Origin: Ignatzschineria sp. F8392
GTDB taxonomy: Bacteria > Pseudomonadota > Gammaproteobacteria > Cardiobacteriales > Wohlfahrtiimonadaceae
Length of the DNA stretch: 64,000 nt
Assembly: GCF_002252045.1 (NCBI RefSeq)
Contig: NZ_NEFF01000002.1
Coordinates: forward strand, 124,001-188,000
Direction: 5' to 3'
Below the pieces are notes generated by a model that saw only the letters and a program-made list of their open reading frames with translations, did no database searches and was not told the DNA's origin. The translations under genes were made by a program, and so were the position numbers. Shown here in pieces: positions 8,255-16,863 of the stretch. Position 1 is the first letter of the stretch. Every line of letters starts with the position of its first letter.

Positions 8255-9208
8255 CTACATTCTCACTAAAGCTGAACCCCAGGTGAAGCCGCCGCCGAAC
8301 GCTTCCATGAGAACAAGATCCCCCTTCTTCACGCGACCATCTTTACGCGCAACATCGAGCGCTAAAGGAATACTTGCCGCAGAGGTGTTCGCATGTTGAT
8401 CAACGGTGATAATCATCTTCTCTAGAGGCATGCCGGCACGTTTTGCTGTTGCCGTCATAATTCTTAAATTCGCCTGATGCGGAATTAACCAGTCGATATC
8501 GGAACCGGTGAGGTTTGCCGCTGTTAAGGTCTCGTCTACAATCTCATGCAACTTTGTCACAGCATGACGGAATACTTCATTCCCCTTCATCTGTACATAA
8601 GGATAGACATCTTCACGAGAGATTACGCTCTTCTTCACTGAGAGAAGATCTTTATACGCACCATCTGCATGAATATGGGTGGAGATAATCCCCTCTTCCT
8701 CTGTTGCCTCAAGGATCACAGCTGCAGCACCATCTCCAAAGAGAACACAGGTGGTCCGATCACTCCAATCGAGCACGCGAGAGTAGATCTCAGAACCGAT
8801 CACCATCGCTTTTTTCGCAGAGCCTGCTTTAATAAAGTTATCGGCAATTGCTAAAGCGTAGATAAATCCTGAACAAGCCGCACTAATATCGAAGGAAGCT
8901 GCATGGTGATTTCCCAACATATCCTGCACTAATGTTGCTGTTGATGGATATGTCTGATCAGGCGTTGTTGTTGCAAGAACAATCAAATCTAGTTCATCTG
9001 CATCAATATTGGCATCTTGCAAAGCTTGTTTCGCAGCTTCATATGCTAAACCCGCTGTTGTATCGCTCTCATCGGCAATATGGCGCTGGCAGATTCCAGT
9101 CCGCTCTACAATCCACTCATGCGTTGTATCAACAGTTTTGGACAATTGCTCATTTGTCACAATATTTTTTGGCAAATATTGCCCAGTTCCGATTATTCTT
9201 GAATTCAT
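8255..9208 (-). CDS. fabH: 3-oxoacyl-ACP synthase III FabH
   Basis: FabH catalyses the first condensation of acetyl-CoA with malonyl-ACP in type II fatty-acid synthesis. The 317-aa protein has the catalytic triad of the KAS III family: Cys in ISAACSGFIYAL (near residue 112), His in DWLIPHQAN (near 245) and Asn in QHANTSAASIPLAL (near 275). The C-terminal GGGFTWGSALVRM is also canonical. plsX ends 11 bp upstream, so the genes form the conserved yceD-rpmF-plsX-fabH block. A terminator follows, and fabD is displaced by the repeat/toxin island. Confidence 0.97.
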   Translation of the reverse strand: MNSRIIGTGQYLPKNIVTNEQLSKTVDTTHEWIVERTGICQRHIADESDTTAGLAYEAAKQALQDANIDADELDLIVLATTTPDQTYPSTATLVQDMLGNHHAASFDISAACSGFIYALAIADNFIKAGSAKKAMVIGSEIYSRVLDWSDRTTCVLFGDGAAAVILEATEEEGIISTHIHADGAYKDLLSVKKSVISREDVYPYVQMKGNEVFRHAVTKLHEIVDETLTAANLTGSDIDWLIPHQANLRIMTATAKRAGMPLEKMIITVDQHANTSAASIPLALDVARKDGRVKKGDLVLMEAFGGGFTWGSALVRM

Positions 9209-9219
9209 CCTTATCCAAC

Positions 9220-10266
9220 CTATTCGTTTGACTGCTGATTCTCCGCAGTTTCAAATTGTTTTCTCATCTTATCAATTATTTGTTGCTCTACAAGCTTAAC
9301 AGATATCTCTATCGCATTTTGAAAAGAGATACGATCTGCATTCCCATGTGATTTTACAACAATTCCGCGTAAACCTAAGAGACTTGCACCATTATGTTTA
9401 CGAGGATCCATTCTATTTTTAAGATCTTTTAAAACCGGCATTGAGACAACTGCCGCACATTTTGTAAGAAGATTCTTCTTAAAGGAGTTTCCTAGCTGCT
9501 GGACAATCATCTTCACTGTCCCTTCTAAAGTTTTAAGGGCAATATTGCCGGTAAAACCATCGGAGACTATCACATCCACATCATCAAAGAAGATCCCATC
9601 GGGCTCTGTAAAGCCGATATAGTTAAGATCTGATCCCTCCATCAGTGGAACTGTCCCGCGAACTAACTCATTCCCCTTCATCGCTTCTGTCCCAATATTC
9701 ATTAAAGAGACTTTCGGCGCCGGATCACCACTGACTACTGAAGAGAGGAGTGAACCCATCACCGCAAATTGGTAGAGATGCTCAGGGGTTACATCCACAT
9801 TCGCACCGAGATCTAAAAGATGTACATAACCACGCTCACGAAGTGAGGGGATCGAAGTACAAATTGCCGGACGCATAATGCCAGGAAGTGTCTTTAAGAC
9901 AAATTTTGCCGTTGCTAAGAGCGCCCCAGTATTTCCGGCAGACATCGCCGCATCGGCCTCGCCTGCTTTAACGCAATTGATGGCAACACGCATCGATGAA
10001 TCCTTCTTATTACGAAGGGCGCTTTGTGGCGCATCATCCATCTCTACCACTTCTGTTGCGGGAACGATGGTAATTCGCCCCGATTTAAAGTGGGGTTGAT
10101 CTGCTAAAAGGGGTTGTAAAATATCCTCTTTTCCGACAGCAAGGACAGAAAGATTATCATGTGCATTTAACGCACTCACAACTGCGGGGATATACTCTGG
10201 TGCGCCGTTGTCACCACTCATCATGTCTACTGCGAGCTTTACAGGCACTTGATTGCTCTTAATCAC
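9220..10266 (-). CDS. plsX: Phosphate acyltransferase PlsX
   Basis: PlsX makes acyl-phosphate from acyl-ACP, feeding PlsY in phospholipid synthesis. The 348-aa sequence shows the family features VKLAVDMMSGDNGAPEYI at the N-terminus, SMRVAINCVKAGEADA, SAGNTGALLATA and DGFTGNIALKTLEG. The start is a GTG at 10266 with an AGGAA ribosome-binding sequence about 8 bp upstream. The next in-frame ATG (DMMSGD) would remove the first strand and is unlikely. Gene order rpmF-plsX-fabH is conserved, but a terminator/attenuator lies between rpmF and plsX. Confidence 0.96.
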   Translation of the reverse strand: MIKSNQVPVKLAVDMMSGDNGAPEYIPAVVSALNAHDNLSVLAVGKEDILQPLLADQPHFKSGRITIVPATEVVEMDDAPQSALRNKKDSSMRVAINCVKAGEADAAMSAGNTGALLATAKFVLKTLPGIMRPAICTSIPSLRERGYVHLLDLGANVDVTPEHLYQFAVMGSLLSSVVSGDPAPKVSLMNIGTEAMKGNELVRGTVPLMEGSDLNYIGFTEPDGIFFDDVDVIVSDGFTGNIALKTLEGTVKMIVQQLGNSFKKNLLTKCAAVVSMPVLKDLKNRMDPRKHNGASLLGLRGIVVKSHGNADRISFQNAIEISVKLVEQQIIDKMRKQFETAENQQSNE

Positions 10267-10364
10267 GTTGCTGATTCCTAATTTTTAACATCAACTGATA
10301 ACAGATTCTCATCCCGCTCTGCTATCACTACTCAATTGCGGGGAAATAGGAGAGAAACTCATAA

Positions 10365-10405
10365 TAAAAAACCTACGCTATCTTCGAACAAGACAAGGCG
10401 TAGGT
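10365..10405 (-). terminator. Terminator/attenuator between rpmF and plsX
   Basis: ACCTACGC (10371-10378) pairs with GCGTAGGT (10398-10405). On the minus strand the stem is followed by T6. It lies 42 bp past the rpmF stop and may uncouple the highly expressed ribosomal protein gene from plsX-fabH. Confidence 0.75.
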
Positions 10406-10446
10406 TTTCCGATATATGTCTATCAACCTCTAACAGTCGTTAAAGA

Positions 10447-10641
10447 TTATTCTTGATCGACAACTTGTTCGTTTTTAGTGATAACTTTACGGCCACGATA
10501 GAAACCATCAGCAGTTACGTGGTGACGTAAATGCATCTCTCCTGAAGTTTTATCGATGCTTACTGGGCGTGAAGTTAAGAAATCATGCGCACGACGCATT
10601 CCTCTTTTTGAACGAGTTACCTTCGATTTTTGTACAGCCAT
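10447..10641 (-). CDS. rpmF: 50S ribosomal protein bL32
   Basis: This 64-residue basic protein of the large subunit starts [20 protein letters not shown], the bL32 signature. It continues with the [18 protein letters not shown] segment. The version lacks the paired cysteines of zinc-binding L32 paralogues. yceD is 51 bp upstream on the same strand, the conserved arrangement. The coding end is followed by the stem-loop at 10365-10405. Confidence 0.97.
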   Translation of the reverse strand: MAVQKSKVTRSKRGMRRAHDFLTSRPVSIDKTSGEMHLRHHVTADGFYRGRKVITKNEQVVDQE

Positions 10642-10692
10642 TTTAACTACTCCTAATTAAACTATATTCTTTCAAGTGATAGAAAGATCTAC

Positions 10693-11202
10693 CTAATCCA
10701 ATAGATCTGACAGAACGGCAAAAGGATTCTTCTTCTCCTCTTCTTCTGGCAGCTCTTGATTCTTTAAAAACTCACGTCCTTCGCAAGGCTCATCATCCGG
10801 ATGGTAAGGTATGATTGGCAATGCCATCAATAACTCATCTTCAAGATGATATAAGAAGCTGATGATATCGACATCTTCAATAATAATGACGTCAGCATCA
10901 TCCCCTACAAGCTCTGCTTCATATTCACTTTTGACAGGAAGCCATCGAAAATCGACATCCAAATCAATCGGGAACGGCTCAAGACACCGCTGACATTCAA
11001 CATCGACATTGACGAACGCATGTCCAACAATGCACTTATGCTGACTCTCATCGAGACCTGCCTCAAAAGAGACAACAATATCACCATTGACCTTTTCAAC
11101 CGCTTCCTCTAATCGGGGAAAGAGTTTTTTCGGTAATCGTACATTTTCAACAACGAGACGCTGATCAATGGCCTGCCATATGGTTAATGTAGAGTAATTC
11201 AA
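10693..11202 (-). CDS. yceD: YceD/DUF177 family, 23S rRNA accumulation protein
   Basis: YceD proteins are needed for normal 23S rRNA levels and are almost always encoded just before rpmF, as here. The 169-aa protein has the conserved CQRCLEPFPIDLDVDF centre, where the CxxC lies near residue 92, the IEDVDIISFLYHLEDELLMALPIIPYH stretch (described by span, about 117-143) and the C-terminal KNPFAVLSDLLD typical of the family. The start appears to be a TTG at 11202; no in-frame ATG lies nearby. moaC is 74 bp upstream on the same strand. Confidence 0.92.
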   Translation of the reverse strand: MNYSTLTIWQAIDQRLVVENVRLPKKLFPRLEEAVEKVNGDIVVSFEAGLDESQHKCIVGHAFVNVDVECQRCLEPFPIDLDVDFRWLPVKSEYEAELVGDDADVIIIEDVDIISFLYHLEDELLMALPIIPYHPDDEPCEGREFLKNQELPEEEEKKNPFAVLSDLLD

Positions 11203-11276
11203 AGAACACCATCAATTCTAATAAAAGAGGGATATAGTAATCTATTGCGCAAATTTTTGCAATAAATCAGTTCGCA

Positions 11277-11792
11277 CTAACGAATAAAGTCCCCGCTTTT
11301 TCCCCCTGTTTTTCGATCAAGGGCGATATCGGAGATCACCATTCGCTTATCAATGGCCTTTAACATATCATAAATGGTCAGTAACGCAACAGATGTTGCC
11401 GTTAAAGCCTCCATCTCCACGCCGGTAACGCCATTTGTGACCACTTCTACCGTCGCAATAACGCTCTTTTTCTCCGGCATGAGGTTAAACTCCACATTCA
11501 CCTTTGTCAGGGGAAGAGGATGACAAAGAGGAATAAGATCGGCCGTTCGTTTTGCCGCTTGAATCGCCGCAATTCGGGCAACTCCCAAGACATTCCCTTT
11601 CGAGACGCGCTCTTCAACCAATGCTGAGAATGCCTCTTGATTCATAGTAATCATGCCACTTGTAATCGCCCGGCGTTTTGTAATCGCTTTATCGCTCACA
11701 TCCACCATATGCGCCTCACCCTCGGCATTAAGGTGGGTCAGCTTCTCCACTAACGAGCCTTCCACTACACGATCCTCATCTCTCTTCATCAT
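11277..11792 (-). CDS. moaC: Cyclic pyranopterin monophosphate synthase MoaC
   Basis: MoaC converts the GTP-derived intermediate made by MoaA into cyclic pyranopterin monophosphate in molybdenum-cofactor synthesis. The 171-aa protein contains LIPLCHPLPLTKVNVEF and GVTGVEMEALTATSVALLTIYD, the family signatures, and ends ALDRKTGGKSGDFIR with the active-site Lys and Asp. AGGAGA precedes the double ATG, so translation may start at 11792 or 11789. No other moa gene is in the window, so the rest of the pathway must be elsewhere. Confidence 0.96.
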   Translation of the reverse strand: MMKRDEDRVVEGSLVEKLTHLNAEGEAHMVDVSDKAITKRRAITSGMITMNQEAFSALVEERVSKGNVLGVARIAAIQAAKRTADLIPLCHPLPLTKVNVEFNLMPEKKSVIATVEVVTNGVTGVEMEALTATSVALLTIYDMLKAIDKRMVISDIALDRKTGGKSGDFIR

Positions 11793-11944
11793 TTAATCTC
11801 CTTGATTAATAGCATATTAAGAACTTATCTTCCGATAGACTCTACGCTTGTCGGTCTCATTACTTCAACAATAACAATATTGTAACCAAAAAGCGGATCA
11901 ATTGCGGATGAGTTTGATTGATTGAGAGGAATAATGAATATTGA

Positions 11945-12545
11945 AACAAAACATGCTGATGAGTTGCCGGATCTCACTATCGCGTGCTTCCATATATCCC
12001 GCGCCGGCAGTTGGCGATCTTCTATCACCGGAAACTATCGCATCCCATTTTAATAATTCTCGGCATCGAAGATGCCGAATGGCGGGCATGCACCGGTAAA
12101 AAGAGCGAAATGGTCGGCTCCCGCCCCTCAATAAACCTTCTTATAAATGATTCTTTGAGACAAAAAAAGCTGTTGAGTTGCCGGAGATTACCACTGCGTG
12201 CTTCCATATATCCCGCGCCGGCAGATGGCGATCTTCTCTCACCGCCTATTTTTGAAATGAAAAAGGCTGAACGCTGCCGGATCTCACTATCGCGTTCTTC
12301 CATATACTGCGCGCCGGCAGATGGCAATTTCTCAATTACCCAAAAAGGTATCACTTTAATGATATTCTCCCGGCATCAAGGATGCCGAATGGCGGGCATG
12401 CTCCGGTAAAAAGAGCGAAATAGTCGGCTCCCGCCCCTCAATAGACTCTCTTAAGAATCATAAGAATAATCAATTACAACAATAAGGGCCGATGAGTTGC
12501 CGGATCTCACTATCGCGTTCTTCCAAAAATCATGTGCCGGCAATT
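11945..12545 (+). repeat. Structured repeat cluster 3 (four A modules, two B modules)
   Basis: A modules begin near 11958, 12177, 12272 and 12497. B modules lie near 12060-12125 and 12372-12437, with hairpins GGCATC-GAA-GATGCC and GGCATC-AAG-GATGCC and the GCGGGCATGC core. Between A copies lie GGCGATCTTCT-type hairpins. The cluster occupies the moaC-ycgN spacer (both genes on the minus strand). Overlapping open frames on both strands here are judged spurious. Confidence 0.82.
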
Positions 12546-12577
12546 CGTGATCTCAACCACGATCACAGACAAGATAT

Positions 12578-13033
12578 CTACTTAACCGGCTTGATCTCTT
12601 CGATGAGAAAATCCTCTAAGGATTCATCATCACTTAATGCCGATTCATGTAATAGCTGCAATTGCGGAAAGGGATAGAGCTCCCGAACTTTAGAGCGATC
12701 TTTTGAAAGAAGATGGTGCCATGCCGGCAGAGATTGCCCTTCCGCCCGTAGACGATAAGCACAGGTTTGAGGCAACCAACGAAATTGAGCAATATCTTGT
12801 AGCTGCAGGGAGATACATTCAGGAACATATTGATGACGATCACAATAATGCTGACATGCACCCGATTGAAGATCTAAGAGATTACAGGCTACTCGCGTGT
12901 AGTAGATCTCCCCATCATCCTCATCTTCTAATTTGTTAAGACAACAGAGCCCACAACCATCGCAGAGCGCTTCCCACTCTTGCGAACTCAATGCTTCTAA
13001 TGGCTTTTCCCAGAAAGGGGGTTGATGACTCAC
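12578..13033 (-). CDS. ycgN: YcgN-family (UPF0260) cysteine-cluster protein
   Basis: This 151-residue protein belongs to the YkgJ/YcgN Cys-cluster family, thought to bind zinc or iron; its role is unknown. Conserved cysteines are seen in LCDGCGLCCLNKLEDED (four in the first motif), VACNLLDLQSGACQHYCDR and CISLQ, with the late QTCAYRLRAEGQSLPAWHHL block. It begins with a GTG whose bases overlap the yihY TGA stop (GTGA), implying translational coupling. The repeat cluster starts 33 bp beyond its stop. Confidence 0.9.
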   Translation of the reverse strand: MSHQPPFWEKPLEALSSQEWEALCDGCGLCCLNKLEDEDDGEIYYTRVACNLLDLQSGACQHYCDRHQYVPECISLQLQDIAQFRWLPQTCAYRLRAEGQSLPAWHHLLSKDRSKVRELYPFPQLQLLHESALSDDESLEDFLIEEIKPVK

Positions 13034-14265
13034 TTCTGCTCCCCATTACCTGATTCATCTACTGATTCATTCTCAGATCTATTCACTGATCCCTCTTTTG
13101 CCGATTGATCACCACTTCCGCCCTTACCGTTTGATCCCGAAGAGGTTGTTGAGATCTCAAGATGATCAGTTACCTGAACCCCGACATCTTTCCCCATTGG
13201 GGAGAGCGTAATCACCGACTCAACCTGCCGACCATTCTCACCACAACTCACCTTACCCACCGCTGGTGGCGAGATATCCACCGACTCACTTGAAAGATGC
13301 TTAACAAACCACTCATTACGATCGGTATCTTTCGCCTCAAGACAGAGACGAATCTCCACCTGACTCGGTTTTACCTTCACCTCATCATCATGCGCTATCA
13401 GTGATTTAAATTGTAGATAGAATGCGATCTGACTCCCCACCAGAACGATGAGCCAAGAGAGATACATCCACATAATAAAGAGTACAACACTGGCAAAACC
13501 GGAATAGATCTGCGACTGCTTCCCCGACATCACTACAAATTGGGTAAAGAGCTTACCGATAAAGTACCAAGCATTTGCCGCAATCAGCGCACCAATCAAT
13601 GCCGGAATAAGATCTACTTTACGGAAAGTGATAAAGAGATAGGCAAGCCAAATCACCACTGTGACCACCGCAATGGTGAAAAATTGCCCTAATAAAAAGG
13701 TGATCACAGGATCGGTCACAAAACCTGTAACACGCAGAACGATGGAGCTTGAGAGAAAAGAGAAAGCGATAAAAGCAAAGATCGGGCCGATCAGAATTAC
13801 CACCACATAAGAGAGTAAGCGCTCCTTAAATGAGCGCCCTTTCGCCACGCGCCAGATTCGATTAAAGGCCGACTCGATCGTCGTCATCAAGTTGATCGCC
13901 GTATAGAGGAGAACCAATAGCCCAACACCCCCGAGGATAACCCCCCGCGTATTCTCCACAAAGCCGATCAAAATATTGACAAAATCTGTAGCATTCTCCT
14001 CCCCTAAAAAGGAGAGCGCACTCTTTAAGAGCGGTTCTAGCTCATTATGGACACCAAAGCCCGCCAAGATGGAGAAGGTTATCGCCATCAATGGCACAAG
14101 CGAGAGCATTGTTGTATAGGTTAATGCTTGCGCTCGCTCTTTAAAATTGGCCTCGCTATATTGCACCGCAATGCGATAGAGAAGCTGTAATCCCCGGCGT
14201 AACAATAAAAAAGAACCTGTCTCAGACCAGAGCCAGGCTTCTATCTTTTGAATGAATGCTTTCAT
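13030..14265 (-). CDS. yihY: YihY/BrkB-family inner-membrane protein with extended C-terminus
   Basis: This is a polytopic membrane protein of 411 aa. The family core (about residues 20-280) has about six transmembrane segments with KERAQALTYTTMLSLVPLMA, the TLS-containing first helix, RGVILGGVGLLVLLYTAIN and IWMYLSWLIVLVGSQIAFY. Proteins of this group were once labelled RNase BN, which is not supported. The last about 110 residues form a hydrophilic extension ending in Ser/Asn/Glu/Gly-rich low-complexity sequence. It is coupled to ycgN by a 4-bp overlap. Function is unknown. Confidence 0.9.
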   Translation of the reverse strand: MKAFIQKIEAWLWSETGSFLLLRRGLQLLYRIAVQYSEANFKERAQALTYTTMLSLVPLMAITFSILAGFGVHNELEPLLKSALSFLGEENATDFVNILIGFVENTRGVILGGVGLLVLLYTAINLMTTIESAFNRIWRVAKGRSFKERLLSYVVVILIGPIFAFIAFSFLSSSIVLRVTGFVTDPVITFLLGQFFTIAVVTVVIWLAYLFITFRKVDLIPALIGALIAANAWYFIGKLFTQFVVMSGKQSQIYSGFASVVLFIMWMYLSWLIVLVGSQIAFYLQFKSLIAHDDEVKVKPSQVEIRLCLEAKDTDRNEWFVKHLSSESVDISPPAVGKVSCGENGRQVESVITLSPMGKDVGVQVTDHLEISTTSSGSNGKGGSGDQSAKEGSVNRSENESVDESGNGEQK

Positions 14266-14308
14266 AAATGCCTTTTATGAGAAAAAAACAGATATAACTA
14301 TGCCAAAA

Positions 14309-14719
14309 TTATGCAAGTTTATCAAAGGCATCCTTCAATAATTTAATTCGACGCTCTAATGCATCTGCCGCATATTGTGTGCTCAGTTCAAAATATCCCC
14401 ACACAGGATTAGGCCATGCAAGATCGGTCTCGTAGCGTGCAATCACATGAATATGGAGCTGACGGACGATATTACCGAGCGCCCCAATGTTGAGCTTATC
14501 AGCATCAAATTGTGTCTGCATCACTTGAGAGGCCATGCGTAATTCTTTGAGAAGTTGCTCCTGATCTTCAATGGAAAGATCGATAATCTCCTCAATATTA
14601 TCGCGCTTCGGTACTAAAATAATCCATGGAAAACGCGCTTCATTCTGAATACGCACCTCACAGAGAGGGAGATTCGTTACAAGGCGACTATTTTTTGCTA
14701 ATTCTTCATCTAAAATCAT
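14309..14719 (-). CDS. HIT-domain nucleotide-binding protein
   Basis: The 136-aa protein is a histidine-triad hydrolase/transferase fold. The triad motif appears as QLHIHVIARYETD near residue 97, close to the HxHxH consensus with the third position changed to Ala in this segment (HIHVIA). FPWIILVPKRDNIEEIIDL near the N-terminus is the conserved substrate pocket strand. The C-terminal segment matches the group seen in proteobacteria as 'HIT domain protein' of unknown substrate. The triad deviation is common in this subgroup. It lies 43 bp upstream of yihY on the same strand. Confidence 0.85.
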   Translation of the reverse strand: MILDEELAKNSRLVTNLPLCEVRIQNEARFPWIILVPKRDNIEEIIDLSIEDQEQLLKELRMASQVMQTQFDADKLNIGALGNIVRQLHIHVIARYETDLAWPNPVWGYFELSTQYAADALERRIKLLKDAFDKLA

Positions 14720-14866
14720 ACGCGCTCCTCATGCATATCATATGGTTACTCATTATTATCATTTGCATTGTTATTTGTATTGTCATTTACAAATTATCAA
14801 TGGCATTGTCATTTGCGATATCGTTGCGATCACGTACTGATCATGATCGCGATCATCGATCGATCT

Positions 14867-15151
14867 TTAAAGAAATTGATCAACCTTTTTCGATAGCGTG
14901 ACTAATTCCTCTCGCAATTTAAATTCTGTTAACTCTACCCCTTTCTCCGCACGAACGAGCTCACTTGCGAGAATAATCCCCGCCATGATCGCCGCCTTTT
15001 CGAGAGAGAGACGCCCTTTTGAGCGCAATTTAGCAATCTCCGCATCGAGACGAAGGGCTGATTCACGCAACACCTCCTCTTCCGATTTTGGGGTGCTAAT
15101 AGGATACTCTTCATTGGCAATTTTTACCGATACAACTACAGTCTCTGACAT
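14867..15151 (-). CDS. zapA: Cell-division protein ZapA
   Basis: ZapA crosslinks FtsZ protofilaments at the Z-ring. The 94-aa protein has an N-terminal globular part (VVVSVKIANEEYPISTP), the helix EVLRESALRLDAEIAKLR, and a C-terminal coiled coil. It follows, by 18 bp, a ZapB-like coiled-coil gene, a pairing conserved in pseudomonads and relatives. 6S RNA often lies downstream of zapA, but I see no convincing 6S candidate in the 147-bp spacer, which is made of short repeats. Confidence 0.92.
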   Translation of the reverse strand: MSETVVVSVKIANEEYPISTPKSEEEVLRESALRLDAEIAKLRSKGRLSLEKAAIMAGIILASELVRAEKGVELTEFKLREELVTLSKKVDQFL

Positions 15152-15169
15152 CTTGATTCTCCTACATTC

Positions 15170-15421
15170 CTACATATTTTGGCTCATCGATTCCACACGG
15201 GAAACGAGCTTATTTAACTTCTCGGAAAGAAGGGCATTATCCGCCACTAATCGAGCATTCTCCTGCTCCATATTTTGACGATAGGTACCAAACTCGAGTT
15301 GCAAGTTCTCATATTTCTCTTCAGCCTCTTGCAATTGGGTCACGAGCTGTTGCTTCTGCTCGCCTAATGTAACCATCTTCTTCTCTAACGTCTCAAAAGC
15401 TGCTTTCAATGTATCTGACAC
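15170..15421 (-). CDS. ZapB-like coiled-coil protein (TIGR02449-type)
   Basis: The 83-residue protein is almost entirely heptad-patterned coiled coil (MVTLGEQKQQLVTQLQEAEE onward). Its length and placement immediately upstream of zapA match the TIGR02449 family, presumed to act with ZapA at the septum. The start is a GTG at 15421; no ATG is available in frame nearby. Function is inferred from context and coiled-coil character. Confidence 0.8.
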   Translation of the reverse strand: MSDTLKAAFETLEKKMVTLGEQKQQLVTQLQEAEEKYENLQLEFGTYRQNMEQENARLVADNALLSEKLNKLVSRVESMSQNM

Positions 15422-15432
15422 AGTTTTTACCT

Positions 15433-16650
15433 CTATTTCGGTTTAACAAAAGCGGGAATATCGCCATAATACCCCATCGCAATTTTAGCAAGTTTTCGCT
15501 TCACAAAGGGAAGTTTATCGGCGGCGGATAGCCCAATATTGCGAATCCCCTTTATGATACCAGATTGGCTCGTTGAGCTTCGCTTAAAGAGATCCATCGA
15601 TCCCATAATAAACATATTATGTGCTTTTCGCCGTTTTTCATAGCGTTTTAACATCTCTAAGTTACCCAGCGGAATCCCTGCCTTACGAGCATTGATTAAC
15701 TCTTCCACCAATGTTGCCGAATCAAGATAACCGATATTAACCCCTAAACCGGCAAGAGGATGGATCGAATGTGCCGCATCCCCTGCTAAGGCAAAATTCT
15801 CCCGAACGTAGGTTTGTGCATGATTGAGTCTTAAGGGATAAGCGCCCAATTCACCGGCGATTTCGATCCGCCCAAACTTCCACTCAAAACCTTCTGAGAG
15901 GCGATCAGAGAAACTTTCAGGATCGAGCGCTAAGAGTTCATCTGCCTCTTCATAGGTGGTATGCCATGCCAATGAGCAGCGCCCATCATTGAGTGGAAGG
16001 AGCGCTAAAGGTCCATTATTTAAGAAGCGTTGCCAACAGGTGTTGTCATGGCTCTTCTCAGGGCGAACTTGACCCACAATCGTCTTCTGTCCATAGCTCC
16101 AGCCGGTGGTCGGGATATTAGCCCAATCACGAACGAGCGAACGGCCACCATCTGCACCAACGATCAGCTCAGCCTCATACTTCTCGCCATTACTGAGCGT
16201 CACCTCCACCCGTCCATCTTCAAGGCGAAGAAAGGATTCGAGCTTGCAGTTTTCTAAAATGGTGATCAGTTCCAACTCTTGAGCTCGATCGAGAAGCACG
16301 CCTTGCGTCGCCTCATTATCCATAATCCAGCCTAAAGCATCGGAGCCTGTGCCGGCAGCATCAAAGGTGAGCTCGCCACGCCCGCCCTCATCCCAAACAT
16401 GCATATGCAAAAATGGGGTGATTCGCCCGGTATGTTGTAGCCCATCCCAAGCATCCACATACTCGAGCCATTTACGACTAGAAGGGGTAAATGCCGAGAC
16501 CCGAAGACCATAATCTTCTGTCGGATAGAGCTTCGCTAGAGGATGAAACTCAATGACTAAAACCTTTAATCCCGCCTTTGCAAGGCCGATTGCAATACTC
16601 GAACCGACTAAGCCGGCGCCATTAATAATGACATCATAACGGTGACTCAT
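15433..16650 (-). CDS. UbiH/UbiF/UbiI-family FAD monooxygenase (ubiquinone ring hydroxylase)
   Basis: This 405-aa flavin monooxygenase hydroxylates the ubiquinone ring at an unspecified carbon. It has the FAD dinucleotide fold DVIINGAGLVGSSIAIGLAKAG (residues about 5-26), the DG motif ELIVGADGGRSLVRDW (about 165) and the second FAD motif FALAGDAAHSIHPLAGLG (about 285). It lies 11 bp before the zapB-like gene and follows another family member 214 bp upstream. Gene order resembles ubiH-ubiI (visC) of E. coli, so UbiI is the best guess; UbiF is possible. Confidence 0.9.
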   Translation of the reverse strand: MSHRYDVIINGAGLVGSSIAIGLAKAGLKVLVIEFHPLAKLYPTEDYGLRVSAFTPSSRKWLEYVDAWDGLQHTGRITPFLHMHVWDEGGRGELTFDAAGTGSDALGWIMDNEATQGVLLDRAQELELITILENCKLESFLRLEDGRVEVTLSNGEKYEAELIVGADGGRSLVRDWANIPTTGWSYGQKTIVGQVRPEKSHDNTCWQRFLNNGPLALLPLNDGRCSLAWHTTYEEADELLALDPESFSDRLSEGFEWKFGRIEIAGELGAYPLRLNHAQTYVRENFALAGDAAHSIHPLAGLGVNIGYLDSATLVEELINARKAGIPLGNLEMLKRYEKRRKAHNMFIMGSMDLFKRSSTSQSGIIKGIRNIGLSAADKLPFVKRKLAKIAMGYYGDIPAFVKPK

Positions 16651-16699
16651 ATCTCTTCCTCTCTTCCTTCCCTATCGCTCGATAGAAGAAGGACGCTAT

Positions 16700-16855
16700 T
16701 TTTTAAACTGATATTAAGAACTGATACTAAGAACAGACACTAAAGACTGACACTAAAGCGATATCTGATTGACGCTAAAAGGAGCATTAAAGTCATTTAG
16801 AACGTTTAGGTCATATAGACCATATCGACCATATAAACCATTTAGAGCCACTCTC
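16700..16855. repeat. Degenerate short tandem repeats between the two ubi genes
   Basis: Repeated blocks of the type GATATTAAGAACTGATACTAAGAAC and then CATATAGACCATATCGACCATATAAACCATTTAGA (spans 16710-16760 and 16811-16850) fill the spacer. They look like slippage products with point changes. No gene or clear terminator is visible. Confidence 0.6.
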
Positions 16856-16863
16856 AACCGATT

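Noticed and set aside
13030-14265. Ribonuclease BN label for the YihY protein
   Set aside because: True RNase BN is a different, soluble protein family; this one is a polytopic membrane protein without nuclease motifs.
14720-14866. 6S RNA downstream of zapA
   Set aside because: The spacer is too short for a full 6S RNA and consists of short A/T repeats without the expected long rod fold.
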